This document shows positions 19,647 through 28,358 of a stretch of DNA of 64,000 bases, piece after piece. The notes below the pieces were generated by a model. That model saw only the letters and a program-made list of their open reading frames with translations. It had not been told where the DNA came from and made no database searches. The DNA lies in NCBI RefSeq assembly GCF_022267515.1, contig NZ_JAKFGB010000005.1:1-64000 (forward strand), given 5' to 3'. Positions within the stretch are counted from its first letter, which is position 1, and the number at the start of each line of letters is the position of its first letter. Source of the DNA: Rubinisphaera margarita (GTDB taxonomy: Bacteria > Planctomycetota > Planctomycetia > Planctomycetales > Planctomycetaceae). The position numbers and the translations under genes were made by a program.

Positions 19647-22600
19647 ATGTTGAATCAGAGAACCCTCCTGGCCGGCATCGCTGTCCTGGCGGTGGTCGCT
19701 GGCATCGCAAACGCTTCCTACTGGGCTGGCTTCGACGATGGATACTGGTTCCGCACCGATATCCGTCTTTCCAAAGAAGTACTGCAGGATCAGACGCTTC
19801 TCGACGACATCAAACTGGAACCGGTCGCGCAAAGAAAATTCCGCGCCCGGTGATGGGACCAGGACCACGTCCGGGAAGCCCGACTTCCGCTGGCCGGCCC
19901 GTTCCTGTTCGGCAATCTTGACGGGAAGAACCTGAAGGCCATCGACCGCCACGTAGCCATCAGCCTCTGCGTTCGAGATGGTGACCGTTCCGTCCGTCTG
20001 AGGATCAAACCGGAACCGTCCGAGAGCAACAGGGACCTGCTCAACGATCGCAGGTTTGCGCTGGTTGACCGTGACGACGCGGCTGCCTTCACTCGTTTCG
20101 ATGGTGACCCGCGTTTTGCTCGAACGGTTTTCGTGCCAGCTGTAAAGCAGACGGACTTCGTACTCGCCGGCTTTCGGCACCTTGAAGCGGAAGATCGCTG
20201 ACTTCTTCCCGCGATCGGTGTTGTTGTCGTGGCGGTATGTGTTGCCGATCAGGGAATGCTGTCGCCCACTGGTGACCCAGTCCCCTTTGAACTCGGCGGA
20301 CGAGTCATCCAGAACGATTCCCGGCAGCTCACTCAGTGGCGTTTGTCCCGGCGGCCAGTGCAGGATTTGGCCGTCCGCCTGAAGCCGCTCTTTCAATTGA
20401 TCGTACTCGACATCTTGAATGGCGATGTCCTTCTCGAGAGCCAGACAGGCAGCCGTCGCCGCCGACTGGCTCGTGATCATGAAGGGCGGTTCCATGCGAA
20501 TGCTGGCGAACGCCGAGTGACTGGCTGACAGAGCGAAAGTCACAAGCAGATTGGTGCACTGACTCTTCTTCGGCACGATGGCGTCGTAGCCGATCTGATA
20601 GGGGCCGAAGCCTCCCCGGCCGGTGGCGATCTTCCCTTCACGGGTGACAACTCCATCTTTCACAATGCGGCGGATTTCATGGGCGTCGGTCCCGTAGGAT
20701 CCCAGGCCGATCGACTTCGGAGCGAACTCCCGACCGAAGGTGTGATGCTCCGTCATTACGAAGTCGCTCACCATTCGTCGCCCTTCGCGAACATAGATCT
20801 GATGGGGCCAGCCGCCGGTCTCTGGAAACTCATCCTCTGGCAGTCCGAACCGCCTCATGTCATTGCGGACCTTTTCCGGTACGCGGGGATCATTCGCCAG
20901 AAAGTAGAGCAGTCCGCGGTGATAGTTCTCGAGCTCGCGGGCCAGTTCCTCGCGTTCGTCATAACTCGCTTCGGGCCACGCCCAGCTGAAGCCGGGGAGA
21001 TTGCCGCCGAAGGTCGCCGTGTTGAAGTCCCACTTGCTGTTTGGCAGCGGATCGTGCTTGCTGAACCAGCGGAGATCCATGTCGTCTCCCTGAGCCAGGC
21101 ACGCTTCGATGAAGCGAACGACCAGTTCATAGCGGGCGGGATCGTAATTGTCCGGTTTCACGATGGGCCGCATGTTGTCCGGATCGGTTGTCATGCACAG
21201 CCGATAGCAATAGGCCTGCACACCCGGGGCAGCTTCACCTGGAGTGCCCGGTTCGCCTTCGTTGACCAGCGGGAGCAATCCACTGGACGGGTCGCCTTTG
21301 ACGACGTACGGATCGAGCGGGAAATCGCGATCCCAGACCCCCTGACCACCCGGCACGCGTCCATTGGAGCCCGGTTTGAGGTGCCCGGTACGTGGCTTGT
21401 AATTGTCGCTGTAGTAGATGCCGTTGTACGTTTCGCCGTACTGGTCGTTGCTTTCCCGGGTGAGGGTGTAGTCAACTCCCGCGGCGGCCATCAGATCGCC
21501 TTCGTAGGTGGTGTCGATGAACATCCCGGCCTGTACGGTCCGGCCGTCTTCGAGAACGAGTTCGGTGATGCGTGTTCCGTCTTTCCGCACCGAGGCGAGC
21601 CGGGCGTTTCTCATCACGACGACGCCTGCTTCTTCCGCCATTTCGTCGAAGACTCGCTCGGCGATGTGAGGCTCGATTGAATACGAACCCCCGGTGGCGG
21701 GTCCGCCGTGGCCTTTAAAGCCTTCATCCCACTGCAGTTGTTTTCCGTAGGTGGCGACGAGTCGTGTGAAGTACTCGCGGGCAATCCCGCCGACGCTTCG
21801 CGGCTCGCCGATATCGACGGCGCTGAGTCCGCCCGAGGTCATGCCGCCGAGATGCAGCCCCGGTTCGACCAGCACGACCCGCTTCCCCATGCGAGCGGCC
21901 TCAACAGCCGCGACCACCCCGCCGGACGTTCCGCCATACACGCAGACGTCGGCGTCAGTCGTCGAACCTTCCCGGACCCATTCTTCGCTGAATTTCGCGA
22001 CGGTCAGCTGGCCTGTTCGGTAGTGGTCGACGCCATCCGTCGAGCCGCGTTCGTAGAAACAGAGAATCGTTCCGTCCGACAACGCGGCCAGATCGCTGTA
22101 ACCACTGAATCCGGGTTCAATCACTCGCTGATGCGGCCACGTTTTCCCTTCGTCTTCACTCAGCTTAACGGTCACGTTCACCCGATCCCGCTTTTGTCCC
22201 GCGACCTCTTTGCCATCTCTTCTGCTGAGGTTATGAGGGTTTGAAAACGCAATCAGCCCCGGCTCGTTCCCGTCTGGTTCGCGGACGCGGACGATCGCCC
22301 CCATGCAGATCGGTTCCAGCAGGGCGGGATCGAACCGAGGCTCGGACCAGTCGGTCGCTCCGTTGGGACTGACGGTCACGAGTCGGCGATTTCGTTTGGA
22401 TTCATTCCGGGCATTAAGCATCACCGAACCATCGGCCAGTTCCACGACCACGGTTTCGTTGGGAAAGATGAACTCGTCGGTGTCGGGAATGGCGATCTCT
22501 CCGCGGTGCCATGTCTGACCATGATCGTCGCTGTAGATTGTTGACGTCACTGAGGGACGATGGGCATGTCCTCCCGTGCCCGGGGAAATCCAGACCGGCA

Positions 22601-23198
22601 CAACGAGACGGCCGGCGTGTTCGCCATGCTGCAGTTGAATCCCGTGTGCCGGACCGGTCGCGATGACCTTCCAGTCGTAATCGGGACGAAACTTCTCGAA
22701 CGTCTCGGTGATCTCGACCGGCTCGGTCCAGCTGACTCCGTCATCGTCGCTTCGCATATAGAAGCACCGCATGTATTCGAGACAGTAGAGGAAATGCACG
22801 GCTCCCGTCTGGTGATCGACAATGGCGACCGGGTTGTTGACGGTGTTTTCGCCCGGCTTGTCGAGGTTCTGTGCAGCCGCCACTGGATTGATGGGAAGAT
22901 CGCCTTCGATTTGCACGATCTGTTGAGCCGGCTCCCAGGTGGTTCCGCCATCCGTACTCCGCCGCATCGGAATGTCGATGGTCCCCCAGTCGCCACTGTC
23001 ACTCTTCCGGGCTTCGCAATACGCGAGAACCGTTCCCTTCGTTGTGACGACGATGCCTGGAATGCGGAACAGCTTGTAGCCGTCCTCTCCAGCAGTGAAG
23101 AGGTCGGTCTTCGTGATCTCCGCCCCGAAGGTTGTTCCCCCGCAGTGGCAGAGCAGGCCGAGATAGAACAGGATGGCAGGCAGGAAACGAAAGCGCAT
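19620..23198 (-). CDS. Secreted sialidase / FAD-dependent oxidoreductase / golvesin-like fusion
   Basis: A 1,192-residue secreted protein. ATG 23198 follows a GGAG site and lies 17 bases after the symporter fusion gene, so it ends that operon. Residues 1-26 are a signal peptide. Residues about 27-408 are a GH33-type sialidase: FRIP (44-47), Asp-box-like STDGGTTW, SDDDGVSW and SDDHGQTW, and the nucleophile region GYSDL (366-370). Residues about 415-935 are an FAD-dependent oxidoreductase (dinucleotide motif YGGTSGGVVAAVEAARMGK, then GLHLGGMTSGG and a TTYEGDLMAAAG motif). Residues about 960-1095 resemble a golvesin-C beta domain. The last 97 residues look unlike any domain and overlap a gene on the other strand. 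The sialidase half would release terminal sialic acid; the oxidoreductase substrate is unknown. Confidence 0.85.
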   Translation of the reverse strand: MRFRFLPAILFYLGLLCHCGGTTFGAEITKTDLFTAGEDGYKLFRIPGIVVTTKGTVLAYCEARKSDSGDWGTIDIPMRRSTDGGTTWEPAQQIVQIEGDLPINPVAAAQNLDKPGENTVNNPVAIVDHQTGAVHFLYCLEYMRCFYMRSDDDGVSWTEPVEITETFEKFRPDYDWKVIATGPAHGIQLQHGEHAGRLVVPVWISPGTGGHAHRPSVTSTIYSDDHGQTWHRGEIAIPDTDEFIFPNETVVVELADGSVMLNARNESKRNRRLVTVSPNGATDWSEPRFDPALLEPICMGAIVRVREPDGNEPGLIAFSNPHNLSRRDGKEVAGQKRDRVNVTVKLSEDEGKTWPHQRVIEPGFSGYSDLAALSDGTILCFYERGSTDGVDHYRTGQLTVAKFSEEWVREGSTTDADVCVYGGTSGGVVAAVEAARMGKRVVLVEPGLHLGGMTSGGLSAVDIGEPRSVGGIAREYFTRLVATYGKQLQWDEGFKGHGGPATGGSYSIEPHIAERVFDEMAEEAGVVVMRNARLASVRKDGTRITELVLEDGRTVQAGMFIDTTYEGDLMAAAGVDYTLTRESNDQYGETYNGIYYSDNYKPRTGHLKPGSNGRVPGGQGVWDRDFPLDPYVVKGDPSSGLLPLVNEGEPGTPGEAAPGVQAYCYRLCMTTDPDNMRPIVKPDNYDPARYELVVRFIEACLAQGDDMDLRWFSKHDPLPNSKWDFNTATFGGNLPGFSWAWPEASYDEREELARELENYHRGLLYFLANDPRVPEKVRNDMRRFGLPEDEFPETGGWPHQIYVREGRRMVSDFVMTEHHTFGREFAPKSIGLGSYGTDAHEIRRIVKDGVVTREGKIATGRGGFGPYQIGYDAIVPKKSQCTNLLVTFALSASHSAFASIRMEPPFMITSQSAATAACLALEKDIAIQDVEYDQLKERLQADGQILHWPPGQTPLSELPGIVLDDSSAEFKGDWVTSGRQHSLIGNTYRHDNNTDRGKKSAIFRFKVPKAGEYEVRLLYSWHENRSSKTRVTIETSEGSRVVTVNQRKPAIVEQVPVALGRFRFDPQTDGTVTISNAEADGYVAVDGLQVLPVKIAEQERAGQRKSGFPDVVLVPSPGAEFSLRDRFQFDVVEKRLILQYFFGKTDIGAEPVSIVEASPVGSVCDASDHRQDSDAGQEGSLIQHDPIHLSAF
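19647..19853 (+). CDS. Small exported hypothetical protein, antisense to a fusion gene end
   Basis: A 68-residue product from ATG 19647; a GTG four codons earlier would give 72. It has a hydrophobic signal-like segment (LLAGIAVLAVVAGIANA) and a compact polar remainder rich in Asp, Trp and Tyr (YWAGFDDGYWF). Codon choice resembles the neighbouring genes, with mostly G or C at third positions. It lies entirely within the last 234 bases of the opposite-strand fusion gene. One of the two readings in the overlap may be non-functional. I favour this frame as at least plausible because of the signal peptide. Confidence 0.45.
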   Translation: MLNQRTLLAGIAVLAVVAGIANASYWAGFDDGYWFRTDIRLSKEVLQDQTLLDDIKLEPVAQRKFRAR

Positions 23199-23215
23199 GT
23201 CTCTCTCCTCAGCGG

Positions 23216-25870
23216 TTATGTCGTGGTCGCGGCAGCAGTTGTCGATTCGGGGCTGCCGGAACTTGTGTAGATGGTCAAACCGGTCAGATCTTGCTCGGAT
23301 TTCCCACCGATCAGGCTGGCGAGATAGCCCGCGATCACACAGGATGCGATGCCGATCGCCGTGTAGAGGTAGCCGTTGACCCGCGTGTACTGCCACACCG
23401 TCAGCATGGTCACGGTTCCGATGAGTGCGCCGGTCAGTGCACCGAACGCGTTGGCCCGAGTCGTTCCCACACCGAGCAGAAACAGACCGCCAAGCACGCC
23501 CATCAGCAGGCCGATCACTTTCATGAAGGTATCGAACAGCGAGCGAATCTCCGGATCGATGAACATCAGCGCGAAGCAGGTCCCGATGACTCCGACAATT
23601 GCGGTGAGAACCCGGGCGACCGTGAGATAAGAACGCTCGGTGCGACACAGGTTCCACGGACGCAGAAAGTCGGTGACAACGGTCGTGGTGATCGAGTTCA
23701 TGCTCGTCGAAACGGTTGACTGGGCCGCCGAGAAGATGCCGGCGACAATCAATCCGGCGACACCGATCGGCATCTCGCGGGCGATAAACATCGGAAAGAT
23801 CTGGTCGGTGGTGACCGTCGGATCGAGCTTCTCGGGATGACTGCGGTAGTAGGCGAACAGAGCCGTGCCGATGGAGAAGAACAGGAACGTCGCCGGAATC
23901 GTGAGAATGGCATTGGTCCAGATCGAACGGGCGGCCAGCTTCTGTGTCGGCGAGGTCATATACCGCTGCACCACCGCCTGGTCGGCGGTGTAAGAGGAGA
24001 TGTTCTGTCCGATTCCGCCGATGATAATGACCCACAACGCGAGTTGAGCATCGGTCATATCCCAGTGAAAGTTCGCCATTCGGAACTTCTCGGCATCCGC
24101 CGCCTGGGCGATGGTTTCTGTAAGGTTGCCGTCGACCCCGTTGAGCAGCAGTATGAGGGCGAAGATCGCTCCGCCGAGCAGAACGAACGTCTGCAGCGTG
24201 TCGGTCCAGATGACCGCTTCGATTCCGCCCATGGTGCAGTAGATGATGCTGAGGATGCCCATCAGCAGGACCGACTGTTGCGGCGTAAGTGGCGTGGCGA
24301 CGGCGAGAGCGAGCGCGGTCAGCGACATCACAACCGCCATTCGGAAGATGTGGAAGACGGCGAAGCTCAGGCTGCCGAAGATGCGTACCTGACGATTGAA
24401 TCGCTTCTCCAGATATTCGTAGGCACTGGTGACATCGAGCCGGCGGTAGAACGGAAGTGCGACAAAGACCGCCAGAAAGGCGACGACTGGAATCATCATG
24501 TTTCCGGTCGCGTAAACCCAGTCCTGAGCAAACGCCTTGCTGGGAATGCCGGTGAATGTCAGCGAACTGAGCATCGTCGCGAAGATACTGCAGCCAGCCG
24601 CCCACCACGGGATGTGTTTGCCGCCGCGGAAGAAGTCGTCGGTATTCTTGTTGCGGCGCGTGAAGTAGACGCCGATTCCGACCATGGCGGCCAGGTAAGA
24701 GAAGAGCACGATGTAATCGAACGTGGCGAATCCGCCCGGAGGACTTTTCGGCGAGATCGACCAGAGGCCGGAAGTCCGCACGCGCGGCCGCACTTCGCCG
24801 GAGGCGATGACGATCCGGCCGTCCCACATCACAGGAATCGTCGTGACATGATTGGCCGGCATCGGCCCGCCCGACGACCAGGTGTCGGTGACCGTATGAT
24901 AGGTGAGCGATTCCCGGATGAAGCCGGGGTGGTCGTCCTTGAGCTCATCGGCTTTCAGGAACAGTTCGCCATCATCCCCGCCGAGGATGACAATATGACT
25001 CTGTCCAACGCCGATTGCCGTCCCGGCCATCACTGATCGGGGAGCATCCTGCCGCTGCCGCCAGCTGTTGGTTTTCGGGGTGTATTCCCAGACGTCTTTG
25101 AGAAACTCGACGTCCTCTCCCTGCTGCCGGCGTCCGCTCATTACATAGACGCATTCGTGATACCCGTTGTGTTGGGCAACCGTCAGATTGAGCGACCGTG
25201 AAGGGCCCGGCCAGGCTTCGAGTTCTTTCCACTCAAAGGCCGTGGGATCTTCTTTCTGCGAGAGATCGAGGGCCCAGAAGTTGTTCATCGCCGAGTCGAG
25301 ACCCGATCCACTCTGACCGCCGGCGAGATAGATCGTGCTTCCAATGAGCACTGCCTGCCCGTGTGCGCACGGCTGCGGCAGGGGAGGGTACTCCACGTGA
25401 GTGAGCTGCTTTGATTCGGAATCCCACTTCAGGAGAAAGACATCACGGAACGTCGATTCGCTGTCGTTTCCGCCCATGCAGACGACACCCTCGGGGGTCG
25501 AGACGGCGGCTCCGTAACCGACGGGGCGCGGGAGTGGAGCGGCCGTCGTCCACTCATAGCCGTCGGCGGTCCTGGTCAGAACATAGGTCTTGTCGTGCCA
25601 GACCTTCGACGTTTCCCAGACCGGCTGAGGAAAGTTCGCCCCACCGGCTACGATGAGCGCTTCGTTGTGGACTCCCACAAAGGGGCCGGCGACACCGAGG
25701 GGATCGGGAAGATCGGGCAACGCCTGCCAGTCGAGCATTGCCGGCGGGACTTCCGCGGACGTCTGTGCCGCAGACCTCTCTTCCGCAACCGTCGGGGCTG
25801 GCTGTGCGTTCGCTATCTGCCAGGGCAGAATCAGGAACAGAATCGTTGATAGAGCGATGGTGAACTTCAT
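23216..25870 (-). CDS. Kelch mutarotase / sodium:solute symporter fusion (sialic acid)
   Basis: An 884-residue fusion. A signal-like segment (1-22) precedes a six-bladed kelch domain (about 45-375) with GG-containing blades (LIVAGGANF, VVCMGGNDS, IYLAGGQSG, IVILGGDDG), resembling the cyclically permuted N-acetylneuraminate mutarotase family. Residues about 382-862 are an SSS symporter with about thirteen helices and signatures such as FRGGKHIPWWAAGCSIFATMLSS. In this arrangement a periplasmic mutarotase feeds the symporter that carries the sugar across the inner membrane with Na+. Neighbours (sialidases and a NanA-type lyase) support sialic acid as the substrate. It is 38 bases from nanA and 17 bases from the downstream fusion gene, so cotranscription is likely. 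Confidence 0.88.
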   Translation of the reverse strand: MKFTIALSTILFLILPWQIANAQPAPTVAEERSAAQTSAEVPPAMLDWQALPDLPDPLGVAGPFVGVHNEALIVAGGANFPQPVWETSKVWHDKTYVLTRTADGYEWTTAAPLPRPVGYGAAVSTPEGVVCMGGNDSESTFRDVFLLKWDSESKQLTHVEYPPLPQPCAHGQAVLIGSTIYLAGGQSGSGLDSAMNNFWALDLSQKEDPTAFEWKELEAWPGPSRSLNLTVAQHNGYHECVYVMSGRRQQGEDVEFLKDVWEYTPKTNSWRQRQDAPRSVMAGTAIGVGQSHIVILGGDDGELFLKADELKDDHPGFIRESLTYHTVTDTWSSGGPMPANHVTTIPVMWDGRIVIASGEVRPRVRTSGLWSISPKSPPGGFATFDYIVLFSYLAAMVGIGVYFTRRNKNTDDFFRGGKHIPWWAAGCSIFATMLSSLTFTGIPSKAFAQDWVYATGNMMIPVVAFLAVFVALPFYRRLDVTSAYEYLEKRFNRQVRIFGSLSFAVFHIFRMAVVMSLTALALAVATPLTPQQSVLLMGILSIIYCTMGGIEAVIWTDTLQTFVLLGGAIFALILLLNGVDGNLTETIAQAADAEKFRMANFHWDMTDAQLALWVIIIGGIGQNISSYTADQAVVQRYMTSPTQKLAARSIWTNAILTIPATFLFFSIGTALFAYYRSHPEKLDPTVTTDQIFPMFIAREMPIGVAGLIVAGIFSAAQSTVSTSMNSITTTVVTDFLRPWNLCRTERSYLTVARVLTAIVGVIGTCFALMFIDPEIRSLFDTFMKVIGLLMGVLGGLFLLGVGTTRANAFGALTGALIGTVTMLTVWQYTRVNGYLYTAIGIASCVIAGYLASLIGGKSEQDLTGLTIYTSSGSPESTTAAATTT

Positions 25871-25908
25871 GAGTTGATCTTCAGGTTCGAGCGACTGCGT
25901 TCCCGGGC

Positions 25909-26850
25909 TCAGGCCGATGTCGATCCGGCCGGCTGTCGGATCCAGTCGAAGAAGCCGATCTGTTCCAGATCGCTGCGAAGGGCTTCGGTTCGTTCTGGGG
26001 TTAACGGCACATTCGGCAGACGGGGCGGGCCGCAGTCGACGCCGATCAGCGACATGATTGTCTTCTGGGCGGCTCGCGGACCGTAGGGCACAAACGTCCG
26101 CACAATCTCCTGCGAGCGCGACTGCATCTGTTGTGCGGCAGTCAGGTCACCAGCGGCGTACGCGTTCAACAGCTGTTGATAGACCGGAGCCGCGAAGTTG
26201 TAGGTACTTCCGACAGCCGCGACCGCCCCGGCCGTGAGCCCGGCCAGCAACATTTCGTCGAGTCCCCAGAAGATCTGGTACCGGTCGCCCCCCGCTTCAA
26301 CACAGGCCTGAAACTCGTGCACGGCCGGCGAGGTGAACTTGATTCCCGCCAGCGTCGGAATGCGATCTCCAGCCTTGCTGAGAAACTCGACCATGTTGAG
26401 GTTCACTCCCGTAATCGCCGGGATGTGATAGTAGTAAAACGGCAACTCCGGAGCCCCGGCTGTAATCTGAGCCATGGAGGCGATCAGCGTCTCGACCGAA
26501 TCGGGCTTGAAGTAAACCGGACTGACAGCAGAGATCGCATCAGCTCCCGCAGCCTGAGCATGAGCGGCCAGCTCCGCGGCCTGAGCGAGACTCTCACAGC
26601 CTACCTGAATGATGACCGGCAGCCGGCCCGCAGCCGCGCTGATGAACGCCTCGGCTGCATCGCACCGTTCCTGAAACGTAGCCGAGATCCCTTCGCCGGT
26701 GCTGCCAAGCACATACAGGCCGGCGATCTTCTGTTCGACCAGATGATCCACCATGGCCGGTACCTTGTCGAGATCGAGAGAGCCATCGGCTTGAAACGGA
26801 GTGAATGTGGCCGCAATCAAACCCTGCAGATGGGGGCGGGGAAGTGACAT
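25909..26850 (-). CDS. nanA: N-acetylneuraminate lyase
   Basis: A 313-residue cytosolic (beta/alpha)8 enzyme of the DapA/NanA superfamily. It splits N-acetylneuraminate into N-acetylmannosamine and pyruvate by a Schiff base. GSTGEG (49-54), the catalytic tyrosine in YYYHIPAITGVNL (139-151) and the Schiff-base Lys171 in AGIKFTS are all present. YYHIP followed by TGV is characteristic of NanA, not DapA, and the sialidases, mutarotase and symporter around it agree. The frame opens at ATG 26850. The gap to the upstream sialidase gene is 326 bases and contains a family B repeat, so the lyase may have its own promoter. Confidence 0.88.
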   Translation of the reverse strand: MSLPRPHLQGLIAATFTPFQADGSLDLDKVPAMVDHLVEQKIAGLYVLGSTGEGISATFQERCDAAEAFISAAAGRLPVIIQVGCESLAQAAELAAHAQAAGADAISAVSPVYFKPDSVETLIASMAQITAGAPELPFYYYHIPAITGVNLNMVEFLSKAGDRIPTLAGIKFTSPAVHEFQACVEAGGDRYQIFWGLDEMLLAGLTAGAVAAVGSTYNFAAPVYQQLLNAYAAGDLTAAQQMQSRSQEIVRTFVPYGPRAAQKTIMSLIGVDCGPPRLPNVPLTPERTEALRSDLEQIGFFDWIRQPAGSTSA

Positions 26851-27176
26851 TCAACGTCTTTCTGTGAGGAGTTGTCGTTCTTAACGTGTAGCGGACGGTC
26901 CAGTCGTGGTCCGTCGATCGGACGATGTCAGCAAGTGCCCCTCGCTCCCTTGGGGAAGAGGGGTAGGGTGAGGGGGAAGTGCGGGTGAACTGGTTCGCAG
27001 GCCGCTGATTTCATTCTGAAATAGTACGTCGCTGGTTGATCGCCCCCTCATCCGCCCTTCGGGCACCTTCTCCCCCCGAAGGAGGGAGAAGGGACACGGT
27101 TCATGTGATACATACCGATCGCCAGCTCTGTAGAGCAGGTTCCTGCCTGCCGCCGCTCAGCGAGACGGTGTTGTTA
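26851..27176. other. Intergenic gap with family B repeat, within the sialic acid locus
   Basis: A 326-base gap between the nanA and sialidase genes, unusually large for a same-strand cluster. Most of it is repeat DNA (see the repeat at 26934-27094), including the hairpin-forming GAAGGTGCCCGAAGGGC-like segments near 27055-27072. Confidence 0.5.
26934..27094 (+). repeat. Family B intergenic repeat
   Basis: Contains CCCCTCGCTCCC, then AGGGTGAGGGGGAAGTGCGG, then CAGGCCGCTGATTTCATTCT and ACGTCGCTGGTTGATCGCC. The same blocks in the same order occur at 50968-51096. It sits between the nanA and sialidase genes. Confidence 0.75.
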
Positions 27177-28319
27177 CTACTGATCGCCGCCTTTCACCCA
27201 GTTGATCGGGAAACGGGCGAGGGTGATCTTGCCGTAGTTGTCCCGTTCATACAGGCAGCCGACGAGGTCGTCTTCAATCACGCAGAGTGAGGAATAGGCA
27301 CTGCTGCCTTTGTTAAGCAGACGCGAGTCGGCCCATGTCTGGCAGTCGTCGTAGCTGGCGCGAATGGTCAGCTGTTCGCGTTTGTCGGGCGTGGCGGGAT
27401 TCGAGAATAGAATCACGCCCGGCTTGTCCCCCTCGGCGTGACGCACGCGGTGAATGCTCGCCTGGCAGGTTGGCGAAACGAGTGTGTCATCGTGCCGCTG
27501 ATCCCGCCAGGTGTTGCCGCCATCGTCGCTGAAGCAAACCTGCCGTGACCGGTTGGAGCGATCGTAGTTCCGCATGTTGAGCAGGAGCGTCCCGTCAGAA
27601 AGTTCGACGACTTCACACTCGTTGACTTCATCCTTCGGAGCCGATCCTCCCTGATGCCAGGTCGCGCCGTTGTCGTCGGAGTAGATGACGTGCGAGCGGA
27701 AACGGGTCCCCTTCGCGGTCGGAATCTTGTGATCGCACGGAATGACCATCCGGCCGGCATGTTCCCCGTGCTGAAGCTGAATCCCCGAGCCAGGTCCGGT
27801 CGCGTACCAGCTCCACGACTTGTCTTTCACATCGCGAGTGATCTGCTTCGGAGGCGTCCAGGTCGCACCGTCATCGCTGGACGAAGCGACATAGACATGC
27901 CGGGAGTCTTCACCGAAACCGGCCTGAATCTTGCCCTCATGGATATCGCCGGCATTCCAGGTGAGCAGCAGCCAGATGGTTCCCGTTTCCTGATCGACCA
28001 CCGGGCAGGGGTTTCCGCAGGTGTTCCCCGCATCGTCCCAGACAACCTGCATCTTCGACCAGGTCTTGCCGTGATCGAACGAGCGTCGCAGCACCAGATC
28101 GATATTCCCCGCGTCCGAGCGACTGTCTTTACGACCTTCGCAGAATGCGAGCAGCGTGCCGGCTTTGGTGCGAATAATCGACGGAATGCGATAGCTGTGA
28201 TAGCCACCTTCGCCAGAAACGAAGATGTCGGTCTGAGAAAGTTCCTGTTCTCCGGCTGTAACGGAGCAGGGTGCCAGCAGCGTGAGAAGTGTCAGGAGGG
28301 GAAACGCGAAACGATGCAT
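27177..28319 (-). CDS. Secreted sialidase (GH33-like)
   Basis: A 380-residue secreted exo-sialidase. Residues 1-22 are a signal peptide. YRIP at 43-46 provides the first Arg of the carboxylate-binding triad. Several Asp-boxes mark the six-bladed propeller: SFDHGKTW, SSDDGATW, SDDNGATW and SDDGGNTW. SSAYSSLCV near the end carries the likely Tyr nucleophile. It is single-domain, unlike the fused copy at 19,620-23,198, and its sequence is clearly different from that copy, so this is not a recent duplication. It is 39 bases downstream of the sulfatase gene on the same strand and probably cotranscribed with it. Its role would be to release terminal sialic acid from glycans. Confidence 0.88.
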   Translation of the reverse strand: MHRFAFPLLTLLTLLAPCSVTAGEQELSQTDIFVSGEGGYHSYRIPSIIRTKAGTLLAFCEGRKDSRSDAGNIDLVLRRSFDHGKTWSKMQVVWDDAGNTCGNPCPVVDQETGTIWLLLTWNAGDIHEGKIQAGFGEDSRHVYVASSSDDGATWTPPKQITRDVKDKSWSWYATGPGSGIQLQHGEHAGRMVIPCDHKIPTAKGTRFRSHVIYSDDNGATWHQGGSAPKDEVNECEVVELSDGTLLLNMRNYDRSNRSRQVCFSDDGGNTWRDQRHDDTLVSPTCQASIHRVRHAEGDKPGVILFSNPATPDKREQLTIRASYDDCQTWADSRLLNKGSSAYSSLCVIEDDLVGCLYERDNYGKITLARFPINWVKGGDQ

Positions 28320-28358
28320 GTCGATTCAATCCTTGGTAAGTGACAGTCAGTTGTTGAA

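Noticed and set aside
23199..24827. 543-codon upstream extension of the sialidase fusion frame
   Set aside because: It overlaps the symporter gene on the same strand in another frame, is rich in Arg and His and has no domain. The start at 23198 has a ribosome site and signal peptide.
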